Source: Oceanisphaera litoralis (GTDB taxonomy: Bacteria; Pseudomonadota; Gammaproteobacteria; Enterobacterales; Aeromonadaceae). From it: a DNA stretch of 43,693 nt. The stretch is taken from NCBI RefSeq assembly GCF_016907015.1, contig NZ_JAFBBE010000026.1, positions 1 to 43,693 on the forward strand, written 5' to 3'. Numbering within the stretch: the stretch's first letter is position 1; the number at the start of each line of letters is the position of its first letter. Below the pieces are notes generated by a model. It was given only the letters and a program-made list of their open reading frames with translations, ran no database searches and was not told the DNA's origin. Both the position numbers and the translations under genes were made by a program. This document shows, one piece after another, positions 36,217-43,693 of this stretch.

Positions 36217-37056
36217 ATGGCGGCGCTGTTAGGGACCAAACGGGTATTGCCGGGCTTTACCCTGAGCCTGGGCACCAGCCTGCTGTTTGTCAGCCTGATC
36301 ATACTGCTACCGCTCACCGGCCTGGTGATCAACACCAGTCAGATGGGCTGGGCGCAGTACTGGCAGGTGGTCAGCGACCCGCGCGTGGTGGCCACCTACA
36401 AGGTCACCGTCAGCGCTGCCGCCGCCGCCAGCCTGTTCAATATGGTCTTTGGCCTGCTGATGGCCTGGATTCTCACCCGCTATCGCTTTCCCGGCCGGGC
36501 CCTGCTCGACGGCCTGATGGATCTGCCCTTCGCCCTGCCCACTGCGGTGGCCGGCCTGACCCTGGCCTCGCTGTTCGCCACCAACGGCTGGTACGGTGAA
36601 TGGCTGGCAGATCTGGGCATCAAGGTGTCTTACACCTGGATGGGCATAGTGGTGGCCATGGTGTTTACCAGCGTGCCCTTCGTGGTGCGCACCGTACAAC
36701 CGGTGCTGGAAGACCTGGGCCCGGAATATGAAGAAGCGGCCGCCACCCTGGGCGCCAGCCCCTGGCAGGCCTTCAGCCGGGTGGTGTTACCCGAGCTGAA
36801 ACCGGCGCTGATCACCGGCACTTCGCTGGCGTTCACCCGCAGCCTGGGTGAATTTGGCGCCGTTATCTTCATCGCCGGCAACATGCCCTGGCAGACCGAA
36901 ATTACCTCGCTGATGATCTTCATCAAGCTGCAGGAGTTCGACTATGCCGCCGCCAGCGCCATCGCCAGCGTGGTACTGCTCGCCTCCTTCGTGCTCTTGT
37001 TCCTGATCAACGGCATTCAAAGCCGCTTCATGCGCCGCGTACGAGGAAACAGCTGA
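36217..37056 (+). CDS. cysT: Sulfate ABC transporter permease CysT
   Basis: The protein has 279 aa with six predicted inner-membrane helices. The cytoplasmic EAA loop is EEAAATLGASPWQAFSRVVLPELKPALITG, and DLPFALPTAVAGLTLASLF and GEFGAVIFIAGN are typical of CysT/CysU. With CysW it forms the membrane channel. It begins 3 nt after cysP and overlaps cysW by 1 nt (TGATG). Confidence 0.95.
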   Translation: MAALLGTKRVLPGFTLSLGTSLLFVSLIILLPLTGLVINTSQMGWAQYWQVVSDPRVVATYKVTVSAAAAASLFNMVFGLLMAWILTRYRFPGRALLDGLMDLPFALPTAVAGLTLASLFATNGWYGEWLADLGIKVSYTWMGIVVAMVFTSVPFVVRTVQPVLEDLGPEYEEAAATLGASPWQAFSRVVLPELKPALITGTSLAFTRSLGEFGAVIFIAGNMPWQTEITSLMIFIKLQEFDYAAASAIASVVLLASFVLLFLINGIQSRFMRRVRGNS

Positions 37057-37895
37057 TGGAACAGACGCTTGCACTGAAGGCATCCCGCCCCTGGGGTCGC
37101 TGGTTGCTGATTGGCACCGGCGTGGTGCTGACCCTGCTGTTGCTGGTGGTGCCGTTACTGGCCATTATCGCCGGCGCCTTCGCCGCCGGTGTGGGCGGCG
37201 TGCTGGACAACCTGAACGAGCCGGACATGCTGCATGCCATCGGCCTGACCCTGCTGGTGGCGGCGCTGACCGTGCCCATCAACCTGGTGTTCGGCACCCT
37301 GCTGGCCTGGCTGGTCACCCGCTTTCAGTTTCGCGGTCGCCAGCTGCTGCTGACCCTGATGGATGTGCCCTTTGCGGTCTCGCCGGTGGTGGCCGGTTTG
37401 CTCTATCTGCTGATGTACGGGGTCAATGGCCCGGTCGGCGGCTGGCTCGACGGTTATGACATGCAGCTGATGTTTTCCTGGCCGGGCATCGTCATGGTCA
37501 CGGTATTCGTCACCTGCCCCTTCATGGTGCGTGAGCTGGTGCCGCTGATGAGCAGCCAGGGCACCGATTCGGAAGAGGCAGCCGTGCTGCTGGGTGCCAG
37601 CGGCTGGCAACTGTTTCGCAAAATCACCCTGCCCAATATTCGCTGGGCGCTGCTGTACGGCGTCATCCTCACCAACGCCCGGGCTGTGGGTGAATTCGGC
37701 GCGGTTTCCGTGGTGTCCGGCGGTATTCGTGGCGAAACCAACACCCTGTCGCTGCACGTCGAACTGCTGCATCAGGACTATAACGCAGTCGGTGCCTTTA
37801 CCGCCGCCGCCCTGCTCACCCTGATGGCCGTTATTACCTTATTGTTCAAATCCTATCTCGAGTGGCGTCTGCATAGCGCCGAAGCACAGGAGTAA
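37056..37895 (+). CDS. cysW: Sulfate ABC transporter permease CysW
   Basis: The protein has 279 aa with six membrane helices. The EAA loop EEAAVLLGASGWQLFRKITLPNIRWALLYG and the segments DVPFAVSPVVAGLLY and GEFGAVSVVSGGIRGETNTL are CysW signatures. It pairs with CysT in the inner membrane. Its ATG overlaps the cysT stop; cysA starts 6 nt after its end. Confidence 0.95.
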   Translation: MEQTLALKASRPWGRWLLIGTGVVLTLLLLVVPLLAIIAGAFAAGVGGVLDNLNEPDMLHAIGLTLLVAALTVPINLVFGTLLAWLVTRFQFRGRQLLLTLMDVPFAVSPVVAGLLYLLMYGVNGPVGGWLDGYDMQLMFSWPGIVMVTVFVTCPFMVRELVPLMSSQGTDSEEAAVLLGASGWQLFRKITLPNIRWALLYGVILTNARAVGEFGAVSVVSGGIRGETNTLSLHVELLHQDYNAVGAFTAAALLTLMAVITLLFKSYLEWRLHSAEAQE

Positions 37896-37901
37896 GACCG
37901 C

Positions 37902-38993
37902 ATGAGTATTCAGATTGAGGGTATTCAAAAGTCCTTCGGCAAAACCCGGGTGCTGCAAGACATCAACCTCGACCTGCCCAGCGGCCAGCTGGTGGGGCTG
38001 CTGGGCCCTTCCGGCTCGGGCAAGACCACGCTGCTGCGCATTATCGCCGGTCTGGAGCACGCCAACGGCGGCCGCATCCACTTCAACGATACCGATGTGA
38101 CCGAACTGCACGCACGGGATCGCAAGGTCGGCTTCGTGTTCCAGCACTATGCCCTGTTCCGCCACATGACGGTGTTCGACAACATCGCCTTCGGCCTGAC
38201 CATCAAGCCGAAGCGGGAGCGTCCGTCCGCCGCCGACATCAAGCAACGGGTCGGTAGCCTGCTGGAGATGATTCAGCTTTCGCATCTGGCCGACCGTTTT
38301 CCGGCCCAGCTGTCCGGTGGCCAGCGTCAGCGCGTCGCTCTGGCCCGGGCGCTGGCGGTAGAGCCGCGCGTGCTGCTGCTGGACGAACCCTTCGGCGCCC
38401 TCGATGCCCAGGTGCGCAAGGAGCTGCGCCGCTGGCTGCGCCGGCTGCACGACGAGCTGCACTTCACCAGCATCTTCGTCACCCACGATCAGGAAGAGGC
38501 GCTGGATGTGTCGGATCAGGTGGTGGTAATGAGTCAGGGCAAGGTCGAACAGACAGGCAGTCCGGACGACATCTGGCAGCAGCCGGCCAGCCGCTTCGTG
38601 CTGGAGTTTCTCGGTGAGGTCAACCGGATAGAGGGCGACATCAGCGGTAGCCGCTTCAAGGTGGGTCCTTACCCGCTGCAACTGCCGGTGGCTAGCCATA
38701 AGCAGGGCAAGGCCAGCTGGTATCTGCGCCCGCACGAAATCAGTTTGAGCGCTCAGGCCGATGCCCAACACCCGCTGCCGGTACGGGTCACCGATCTCAA
38801 TCCGCGCAGCGCTCTGGTTCGGCTGGAGCTGGAGCCCCAGGACTGGCCCGGCCCCCTGCTGGAAGCCGAACTGCCCCGCCTCCAGCTGGAGCAGGCCCGC
38901 CGTGGACAGACGCTTTACCTCGGCAGCCAGGGCGGCCGCCTCTACGTCGGGGATCAACAGATCACCGACGCAGGCCTGGCGTTAACAGCCTGA
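37902..38993 (+). CDS. cysA: Sulfate/thiosulfate import ATP-binding protein CysA
   Basis: The protein has 363 aa. Walker A GPSGSGKT (35-42), Q-loop FVFQHYALF, signature LSGGQRQR, Walker [13 protein letters not shown] and the switch His in VTHDQEE are all present, followed by a C-terminal regulatory TOBE-like domain (about 240-355) with [10 protein letters not shown]. It powers CysTW import. It is the last gene of the operon and converges on cysM across an inverted repeat rather than a normal terminator. Confidence 0.95.
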   Translation: MSIQIEGIQKSFGKTRVLQDINLDLPSGQLVGLLGPSGSGKTTLLRIIAGLEHANGGRIHFNDTDVTELHARDRKVGFVFQHYALFRHMTVFDNIAFGLTIKPKRERPSAADIKQRVGSLLEMIQLSHLADRFPAQLSGGQRQRVALARALAVEPRVLLLDEPFGALDAQVRKELRRWLRRLHDELHFTSIFVTHDQEEALDVSDQVVVMSQGKVEQTGSPDDIWQQPASRFVLEFLGEVNRIEGDISGSRFKVGPYPLQLPVASHKQGKASWYLRPHEISLSAQADAQHPLPVRVTDLNPRSALVRLELEPQDWPGPLLEAELPRLQLEQARRGQTLYLGSQGGRLYVGDQQITDAGLALTA

Positions 38994-39013
38994 AATGACG
39001 TGAGAGGTGAGGA

Positions 39014-39071
39014 GTGAGGAGTAGAAAGTGAGGGGATATATTCTCCTCACGCCTCACTCTTTACTCCTCAC
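39014..39071. repeat. Purine-rich inverted repeat at the cysA/cysM junction
   Basis: Arms 39014-39033 and 39052-39071 match at 18 of 20 positions around an 18-nt loop; partial copies of GTGAGGAGT also extend the left side. The right arm includes the cysM stop codon and its last two Glu codons. It may serve as a weak bidirectional terminator, but there is no T-tract. Confidence 0.8.
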
Positions 39072-39960
39072 GATCGTTGAACACCCCGGACGACAGGTAG
39101 CGATCGCCCCGGTCGCAGATGATGGCGACGATAATGCCGTTGTCGAGCTGCTCGGCCAGCCTGAGTGCACCGGCCACGGCGCCGCCGGAGCTGACACCGC
39201 AGAAAATGCCTTCTTCTTTCGCCAGCTTCAGCATGGTGGCTACCGCTTCCTCTTCGCTGATATCCAGCACCTGATCCACCCGGCTCTTTTCGAAAATGCC
39301 CGGCAGATAGGCCTCGGGCCAGCGGCGAATACCCGGAATATGGCTGTCTTCGCAGGGCTGCAGGCCGACGATTTGCACCGCTTCATTCTGCTGCTTGAGG
39401 TACTGGGATACCCCCATTATGGTGCCGGTAGTGCCCATGCTGGACACGAAATGGGTGACCCGGCCTTGGGTCTGCTGCCAGATCTCGGGCCCGGTGGTCA
39501 GAAAATGTGCCTCGGGATTGTCCGGGTTGTTGAACTGATCGAGGATGACGCCCTGGCCTTCGGCGGCCATTCTGTCGGCCAGATCCCGGGCACCTTCCAT
39601 CCCTTCTTCCTTGCCCACCAAAATCAGCTCGGCGCCATAGGCCAGCATGGAGGCCTTGCGCTCTTCGGTGGCGTTATCGGGCATGATCAGCACCATGCGA
39701 TAGCCCTTGATCGCCGCCGCCATCGCCAGGGCGATGCCGGTATTACCGCTGGTGGCTTCGATCAGGGTGTCGCCGGGCTTGATGTCCCCCCGGGCCTCGG
39801 CCTGACGGATCATGTTCAGCGCCGGTCTGTCTTTTACCGATCCGGCCGGGTTGTTCCCCTCCAGCTTCACCAGCACCTGGCTGTTGGTGTGGCTGGCCAG
39901 GCGCTGCAGCCGCACCAGGGGGGTGTTGCCAACAAAGTCCTCTATGGTCGGAAATTCCAT
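39061..39960 (-). CDS. cysM: Cysteine synthase B (O-acetylserine sulfhydrylase)
   Basis: The protein has 299 aa. The PLP lysine lies in NNPAGSVKDRPAL, with the phosphate loop region EATSGNTGIAL and SSMGTTGTIMG. IPGIRRWPEAYLP is characteristic of CysM rather than CysK. CysM can use thiosulfate, which suits its place beside cysPTWA, although here it is on the opposite strand. The start at 39960 is preferred over 39963, since AGGA then sits 6 nt away. The C-terminal codons lie inside an inverted repeat. Confidence 0.94.
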   Translation of the reverse strand: MEFPTIEDFVGNTPLVRLQRLASHTNSQVLVKLEGNNPAGSVKDRPALNMIRQAEARGDIKPGDTLIEATSGNTGIALAMAAAIKGYRMVLIMPDNATEERKASMLAYGAELILVGKEEGMEGARDLADRMAAEGQGVILDQFNNPDNPEAHFLTTGPEIWQQTQGRVTHFVSSMGTTGTIMGVSQYLKQQNEAVQIVGLQPCEDSHIPGIRRWPEAYLPGIFEKSRVDQVLDISEEEAVATMLKLAKEEGIFCGVSSGGAVAGALRLAEQLDNGIIVAIICDRGDRYLSSGVFNDREE

Positions 39961-40023
39961 CATTAATCCTGAAAGTCGTGCATTAGGCTCATTTTACCCG
40001 ATACCACCAATGGTCTCGATAGC

Positions 40024-40641
40024 TTATTGCTGCACCAGCGCCAAACGGGCGCCCAGTGCCATCATGAGCCCACCCGAGAGGCGATTAAGATAAACCGACA
40101 CTCGCTCCCGGCCCTGCAGGCCCCGCTTCAGCCGCTGGCCGAGCAGACCGTAGCCGCCGTTGCAGAGGGTAGCGGTCAGGGTGAACACCAGCCCCAGCTG
40201 CAGCAACTGCAGCGGCACCGAGCCCCGCTCCTGGCTGATAAACTGGGGCAGAAAGGCGAGAAAGAATAGCGCTACCTTGGGGTTGAGCAAGCCCACCATG
40301 AGGCCACGATAGAAAATACGGCCAACACTGCCGCTGTTTTGCGCCCGGGGCAGCGGCATGGCGGCGGCGCTGCGCAGGCTGCTCCAGCCCAGATACAGCA
40401 GATAGGCGGCGCCCAGGTATTTGATCACCATGAAGGCGGTGGCCGACTGCATCACCAGCGCCGACAGCCCCACCACCGCCAGCAGGGTATGCCCAAGATA
40501 AGCGACACCCAGCCCCAGCGCGGCCCAGAGCCCGGCAAAACGGCGCTCGCCCAGAGCTTGCGACAGCACAAAGAAGATATCCGGCCCCGGTGTTAGATTC
40601 AGGGCCAGACAGGCGGGAATAAACAGCAACCAGAGTTCCAT
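40024..40641 (-). CDS. LysE/RhtB-family amino acid exporter
   Basis: The protein has 205 aa with about six membrane helices. The N-terminal CLALNLTPGPDIFFVLSQAL and the middle GLMVGLLNPKVALFFLAFLPQFI are diagnostic of the LysE/RhtB family, which exports amino acids and related metabolites across the inner membrane. GAGG lies 6 nt before the ATG at 40641; a longer frame that runs into the patZ leader is rejected. The substrate is not predictable from sequence. Confidence 0.92.
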   Translation of the reverse strand: MELWLLFIPACLALNLTPGPDIFFVLSQALGERRFAGLWAALGLGVAYLGHTLLAVVGLSALVMQSATAFMVIKYLGAAYLLYLGWSSLRSAAAMPLPRAQNSGSVGRIFYRGLMVGLLNPKVALFFLAFLPQFISQERGSVPLQLLQLGLVFTLTATLCNGGYGLLGQRLKRGLQGRERVSVYLNRLSGGLMMALGARLALVQQ

Positions 40642-40669
40642 CACATACCTCAGTCGGAGTTGGCGGTGG

Positions 40670-40699
40670 TCAACACAAAAAAGCGCGCAGGCTGATAAT
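40670..40699 (+). promoter_or_regulatory. Weak sigma70-like promoter for patZ
   Basis: TCAACA (40670-40675), 18-bp spacer and GATAAT (40694-40699), about 70 bp before the patZ ATG. The -35 is a partial match only. Confidence 0.4.
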
Positions 40700-40717
40700 A
40701 TGCTACAAGCAGTCGAA

Positions 40718-40755
40718 TCCTGCCATACCCTCGTATTCCTGCCATACCCTCGTAT
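40718..40755. repeat. 19-bp tandem duplication in the patZ leader
   Basis: TCCTGCCATACCCTCGTAT is repeated exactly at 40718-40736 and 40737-40755, ending 2 nt before the AAAGGAG ribosome-binding site of patZ. It lengthens the 5' leader and could affect structure near the SD. Confidence 0.9.
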
Positions 40756-40768
40756 TAAAGGAGAACCT

Positions 40769-43429
40769 ATGCCGCTGAAAGGACTTGATGCTCTGTTCCG
40801 GCCCGCCAGCATCGCCGTGATTGGCGCCTCTCATCGGGATGATGGCGCCGGCAATCGGGTGATGAAAAACCTGCTGGCCGGTAACTTCAGCGGCCCTGTC
40901 ATGCCCGTTAATCCCAAATACGAAGCCGTGGCCGGGGTCATGGCCTATTCCGATATCCAGAGCCTGCCACGGGTGCCCGATCTGGCCATTATCTGCACAC
41001 CAGCCGACAAGAATCCGGGCATTATCGACCAACTCGGCCGAAAAGGCTGTAAAGCTGCCATTATTCTCGCCGCCGGTACCTCTCCTGCCCAACTGGAGCA
41101 GATGAAAACCGGCGCACGCGAGCATAAAATGCGTCTGCTCGGCCCCAACAGCATGGGGGTGATACTGCCGCACCTGGGATTAAACGTGAGTTTTGCGCCT
41201 TTTCCGGCAAAACCGGGTCGAATTGCCTTTGTTTCCCAGTCGGCGGCGGTGTGCTCCACCATTCTGGACTGGGCCCGCCACAACGACATCGGTTTCTCGC
41301 ATTTCATTTCGCTGGGTGATGCCTGCGATATCGACTTCGCCCAGCTGCTCGACTACCTGGCACGGGATCGGCACACCAGTGCCATTCTGCTGTATATGGA
41401 TGCGGTGCAGGATGCCCGCGCCTTTATGTCGGCGGCACGAACGGCCTCCCGCAACAAGGCGGTGCTGGTGGTCAAAAGCGGCAAGACCCGCATCGGTGCC
41501 CAGCTGGGTCATCTGCACACCGGCGGCAACGTCGGCATGGATGCGGCCTACGACGCCGCCATTCGCCGGGCCGGTATGCTGAGGGTAAGAGACACCCACG
41601 ATTTGTTTGCGGCGGTAGAAACCCTCAACCATGCCCAGAGCCTGCGCGGCGAGCGGCTGGTCATTCTCACCAACGGCGGCGGCCCCGCCATCATGGCCAT
41701 CGACACCCTGCTGGCCCGGGGCGGCAAGCTGGCCAGCCTGAGCGAGAACACCAGGGCGGCGCTGCACAAGGTGCTGCCGCCGGCCTGGTCCCGGACCAAC
41801 CCCATCGATATCATCGGCGATGCGCCGGTAGCGCGCTACATCGACAGCCTGAAGGTGCTGCTCGACAGCGATGACTGCGATGTCATCCTGATCATGCATG
41901 CGCCCTCCGCCGCCGTAAACAGTACCCTGGTGGCCAGGGAAATCATCCAGCTCATCAAGGAGCACCCTCGCGCCCGGCGTTTCAACATCCTTACCAACTG
42001 GTCGGGGGAAACCAGTGTTTTCGAGGCGCGTCGCTGCTTTACCGACGCCGGTATTCCCACCTATCGCACCCCGGAAAGTGCCGCCGGCGCCTTCATGCAT
42101 CTGGTGGAGTACCGTCGCAACCAGAAACAACTGATGGAAACCCCCGAGTCCATCTCCGATATGCCCAGCGACAGCGAGACGGTGAAGTTGCTGATCAGAG
42201 AGGCCTTTGATCAGGGCCTGACACAACTGGATACCCATGAAGTCAGCCGCCTGATGGCGGCCTACGGTATTCAGACCCTGCCCACCTGGATTGCATCGGA
42301 CAGCACCGAAGCGGCCCATATTGCCGAGCAAATCGGCTATCCGGTGGCGATCAAGCTGCGATCTCCGGATATAGTACATAAATCCGAGGTGTCCGGTGTG
42401 GTGCTCAACCTGCGCTCGGCCGCAGAGGCGGCCCAGGCTGCCGATGCCATTCTGGACCGGGTACGACAGGTTTATCCCGGTGCCCGCATTCACGGCCTCA
42501 TGGTACAGCGCATGGCCCGCCGGGCCGGCTCTCAGGAGCTGCACATAGGCGTACGATCGGATCCGGTGTTTGGCCCGGTGATCCTGCTCGGCGATGGCGG
42601 CATCGACTGGGAAGGAGAAGAGCAGGCCGCCGTTGCCCTGCTGCCGCTGAACATGACATTGGCCCGCTATCTGGTGATCCATGCGCTTAAAAGCGGCAAG
42701 GTCAGGGCCAATCGCTCGCAACAATCGCTGGATATGGAAGCCCTCTGCCGGGTACTGACCAAGGTGTCTCACCTGATCATCAATCATCCCGAGATCACCC
42801 GGCTCGATATTCACCCGCTGCTGGCCACCGGCAAGGAGCTGATCGCCCTGGATGTAAGCATGAAACTCGAGCCCTTCGAAGGCGATGGCCAGGCGCGACT
42901 GGCCATCCGCCCTTACCCCAAGGAGTGGGAAGAAAGAGCACAGCTCAAGGATGGCAGCAGTATCTTGCTCCGCCCGATATTGCCGGAAGATGAGCCGACC
43001 CATAAAGACTTTGTCGGTCATGTCTCCGATGAAGACCGCTATAAACGCTTCTTCGCCGATGTGGTGATCGGGCATAAAGAGCTGGCTCACATGACGCAGA
43101 TCGATTACGACCGGGAAATGGCCTTCGTGGCGGTGGCAGAGAACGGCAATATTCTGGGGGTAGTGCGGGCCATATCGGATCCGGATAACGAGGATGCCGA
43201 GTTCGCCGTGCTGGTGCGATCCGATCTCAAGGGCGTCGGCCTGGGCCGGCTGCTAATGGAGAAGATCATCCGTTATGCCCGCATTCGGGGCCTGAATAGC
43301 CTAAGCGGCATGACCATGCCCTCGAACCGGGGCATGATAAACCTGGCGCGCAAGCTGGGGTTCAAGGTCAAGGTAAAGCTGGAAGATGGTATCGTCGAGC
43401 TCAAGCTGGCGCTGGATCGAGAGGTGTGA
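40769..43429 (+). CDS. patZ: Protein lysine acetyltransferase PatZ (acyl-CoA synthetase-like plus GNAT)
   Basis: The protein has 886 aa, the same as E. coli PatZ/YfiQ as I recall it. Domain order: CoA-binding Rossmann domain (about 1-130, ASIAVIGASHRDD), succinyl-CoA ligase-like domains (about 150-460, with LGHLHTGGNVGMDAAYDAA), an ATP-grasp region (about 490-700, YPVAIKLRSPDIVHKSEVSGVVL), and a C-terminal GNAT domain (about 720-886, with the acetyl-CoA loop VGLGRLLMEKIIRYA). The GNAT domain acetylates lysines on metabolic enzymes such as Acs. The start at 40769 has AAGGAG 5 nt upstream. It lies beside rrn and dispersed repeats; no partner gene is adjacent. Confidence 0.95.
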   Translation: MPLKGLDALFRPASIAVIGASHRDDGAGNRVMKNLLAGNFSGPVMPVNPKYEAVAGVMAYSDIQSLPRVPDLAIICTPADKNPGIIDQLGRKGCKAAIILAAGTSPAQLEQMKTGAREHKMRLLGPNSMGVILPHLGLNVSFAPFPAKPGRIAFVSQSAAVCSTILDWARHNDIGFSHFISLGDACDIDFAQLLDYLARDRHTSAILLYMDAVQDARAFMSAARTASRNKAVLVVKSGKTRIGAQLGHLHTGGNVGMDAAYDAAIRRAGMLRVRDTHDLFAAVETLNHAQSLRGERLVILTNGGGPAIMAIDTLLARGGKLASLSENTRAALHKVLPPAWSRTNPIDIIGDAPVARYIDSLKVLLDSDDCDVILIMHAPSAAVNSTLVAREIIQLIKEHPRARRFNILTNWSGETSVFEARRCFTDAGIPTYRTPESAAGAFMHLVEYRRNQKQLMETPESISDMPSDSETVKLLIREAFDQGLTQLDTHEVSRLMAAYGIQTLPTWIASDSTEAAHIAEQIGYPVAIKLRSPDIVHKSEVSGVVLNLRSAAEAAQAADAILDRVRQVYPGARIHGLMVQRMARRAGSQELHIGVRSDPVFGPVILLGDGGIDWEGEEQAAVALLPLNMTLARYLVIHALKSGKVRANRSQQSLDMEALCRVLTKVSHLIINHPEITRLDIHPLLATGKELIALDVSMKLEPFEGDGQARLAIRPYPKEWEERAQLKDGSSILLRPILPEDEPTHKDFVGHVSDEDRYKRFFADVVIGHKELAHMTQIDYDREMAFVAVAENGNILGVVRAISDPDNEDAEFAVLVRSDLKGVGLGRLLMEKIIRYARIRGLNSLSGMTMPSNRGMINLARKLGFKVKVKLEDGIVELKLALDREV

Positions 43430-43432
43430 GTT

Positions 43433-43503
43433 TGTAGTCCCGGCTTCAGCCGGGAAAACCGGCATGGTTACAACGTCCCTGCCCCGATAAATCGGGGCCT
43501 ACA
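43433..43503. repeat. REP-like composite with two hairpins
   Basis: Two small perfect hairpins, TCCCGGCTTCAGCCGGGA (43438-43455) and CCCCGATAAATCGGGG (43482-43497), are bounded by TGTAG and CTACA (43433-43437, 43499-43503). The layout resembles a bipartite REP/BIME element of the kind found between genes. It lies just after the patZ stop. Confidence 0.7.
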
Positions 43504-43521
43504 GAATGCCGTTTCCGAGGA

Positions 43522-43555
43522 GCGGTAGGTTGGCGATGAGCGCAGCGAATCCCAG
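43522..43555. repeat. Second copy of the dispersed repeat seen near 26.2 kb
   Basis: The 30-bp core (43525-43554) is identical to the right copy at 26218-26247 in reverse complement. Here it is single rather than paired. Confidence 0.9.
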
Positions 43556-43578
43556 CAAAAATGGAAACGCAGAAAAGC

Positions 43579-43610
43579 AAAAAGCCCGACTCTTTCGAAT
43601 CGGGCTTTTT
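43579..43610. terminator. rrn terminator (bidirectional)
   Basis: Stem AAAAAGCCCGA/TCGGGCTTTTT (43579-43589, 43600-43610) with a 10-nt loop and T-tracts on both strands. It lies 8 nt beyond the 5S rRNA 3' end on the minus strand, as expected for an rRNA operon terminator. Confidence 0.92.
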
Positions 43611-43617
43611 AATTGGG

Positions 43618-43693
43618 TGCCTGGCAGTGACCTACTTTCACATGGCAGCTGCCACACTATCATCGGCGCGGCTGCGTTTCACTTCTGAGTTCG
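43618..43693 (-). rRNA. rrf: 5S ribosomal RNA, 3' portion (cut by window end)
   Basis: Read on the minus strand, the sequence begins CGAACTCAGAAGTGAAACGC, continues with GCCGATGATAGTGTGG and GAAAGTAGGTCACTGCC, and ends AGGCA. This is the conserved 3' part of gammaproteobacterial 5S rRNA. About 76 of the usual 120 nt are inside the window. The rest of the rRNA operon would lie to the right. Confidence 0.96.

Overview
The window looks like chromosomal DNA of a GC-rich gammaproteobacterium. The proteins resemble those of Aeromonadales and related marine genera (Oceanimonas/Zobellella type): a patZ-length acetyltransferase, a YoaE-type TerC protein, RNase II, cysPTWA, a thi operon with a ThiD-ThiE fusion, and a 5S rRNA 3' end. 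No database was searched, so the taxonomic guess is inference from recognised protein families.

Layout. 1-5.1 kb: a WYL regulator with its own promoter and palindrome; a stand-alone second FtsZ-like gene directly behind a terminator hairpin; a minus-strand EEP-family nuclease/phosphatase; a DUF3634 protein ending in a tandem repeat; an outer-membrane lipoprotein. 5.2-12.9 kb: cytochrome b561 converging on cytochrome c'; a minus-strand run (ATM1-type ABC exporter, DUF1294, DUF3047, DUF1415, Blc lipocalin); DUF2459 and DoxX genes; a 10-copy hexanucleotide repeat; a ZntB/CorA transporter. 13.0-17.8 kb: an AT-richer five-gene operon that appears wholly devoted to the cell envelope: a membrane-anchored protein of unknown function, three lipoproteins (two LPP20-like, one CsgG/TolB_N-like) and an MltC-like lytic transglycosylase. 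A palindrome-rich AT-rich region of about 0.8 kb lies upstream of it.

18.6-26.0 kb: YoaE-like TerC/CBS protein; pxpABC (5-oxoprolinase); a 497-bp inverted-repeat element with a target duplication, inserted in the loop of the pxp terminator; a broken gene; a Fic AMP-transferase preceded by two matching inverted repeats; a TM2 protein. 26.2-32.8 kb: thiC-thiDE-thiF-thiS-thiG-thiH on the minus strand behind a TPP riboswitch and a good sigma70 promoter. 33.0-43.7 kb: RNase II; cysPTWA sulfate/thiosulfate uptake converging on cysM; a LysE-type exporter; patZ; dispersed hairpin repeats; an rrn terminator; the 3' part of a minus-strand 5S rRNA.

How the genes fit together. thi and cys are complete biosynthetic and uptake modules, and pxpABC recycles 5-oxoproline. 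The parts that look least ordinary are the 13-17.8 kb envelope operon, the second FtsZ, the Fic gene with its double operator, and the small insertion element that split a terminator.
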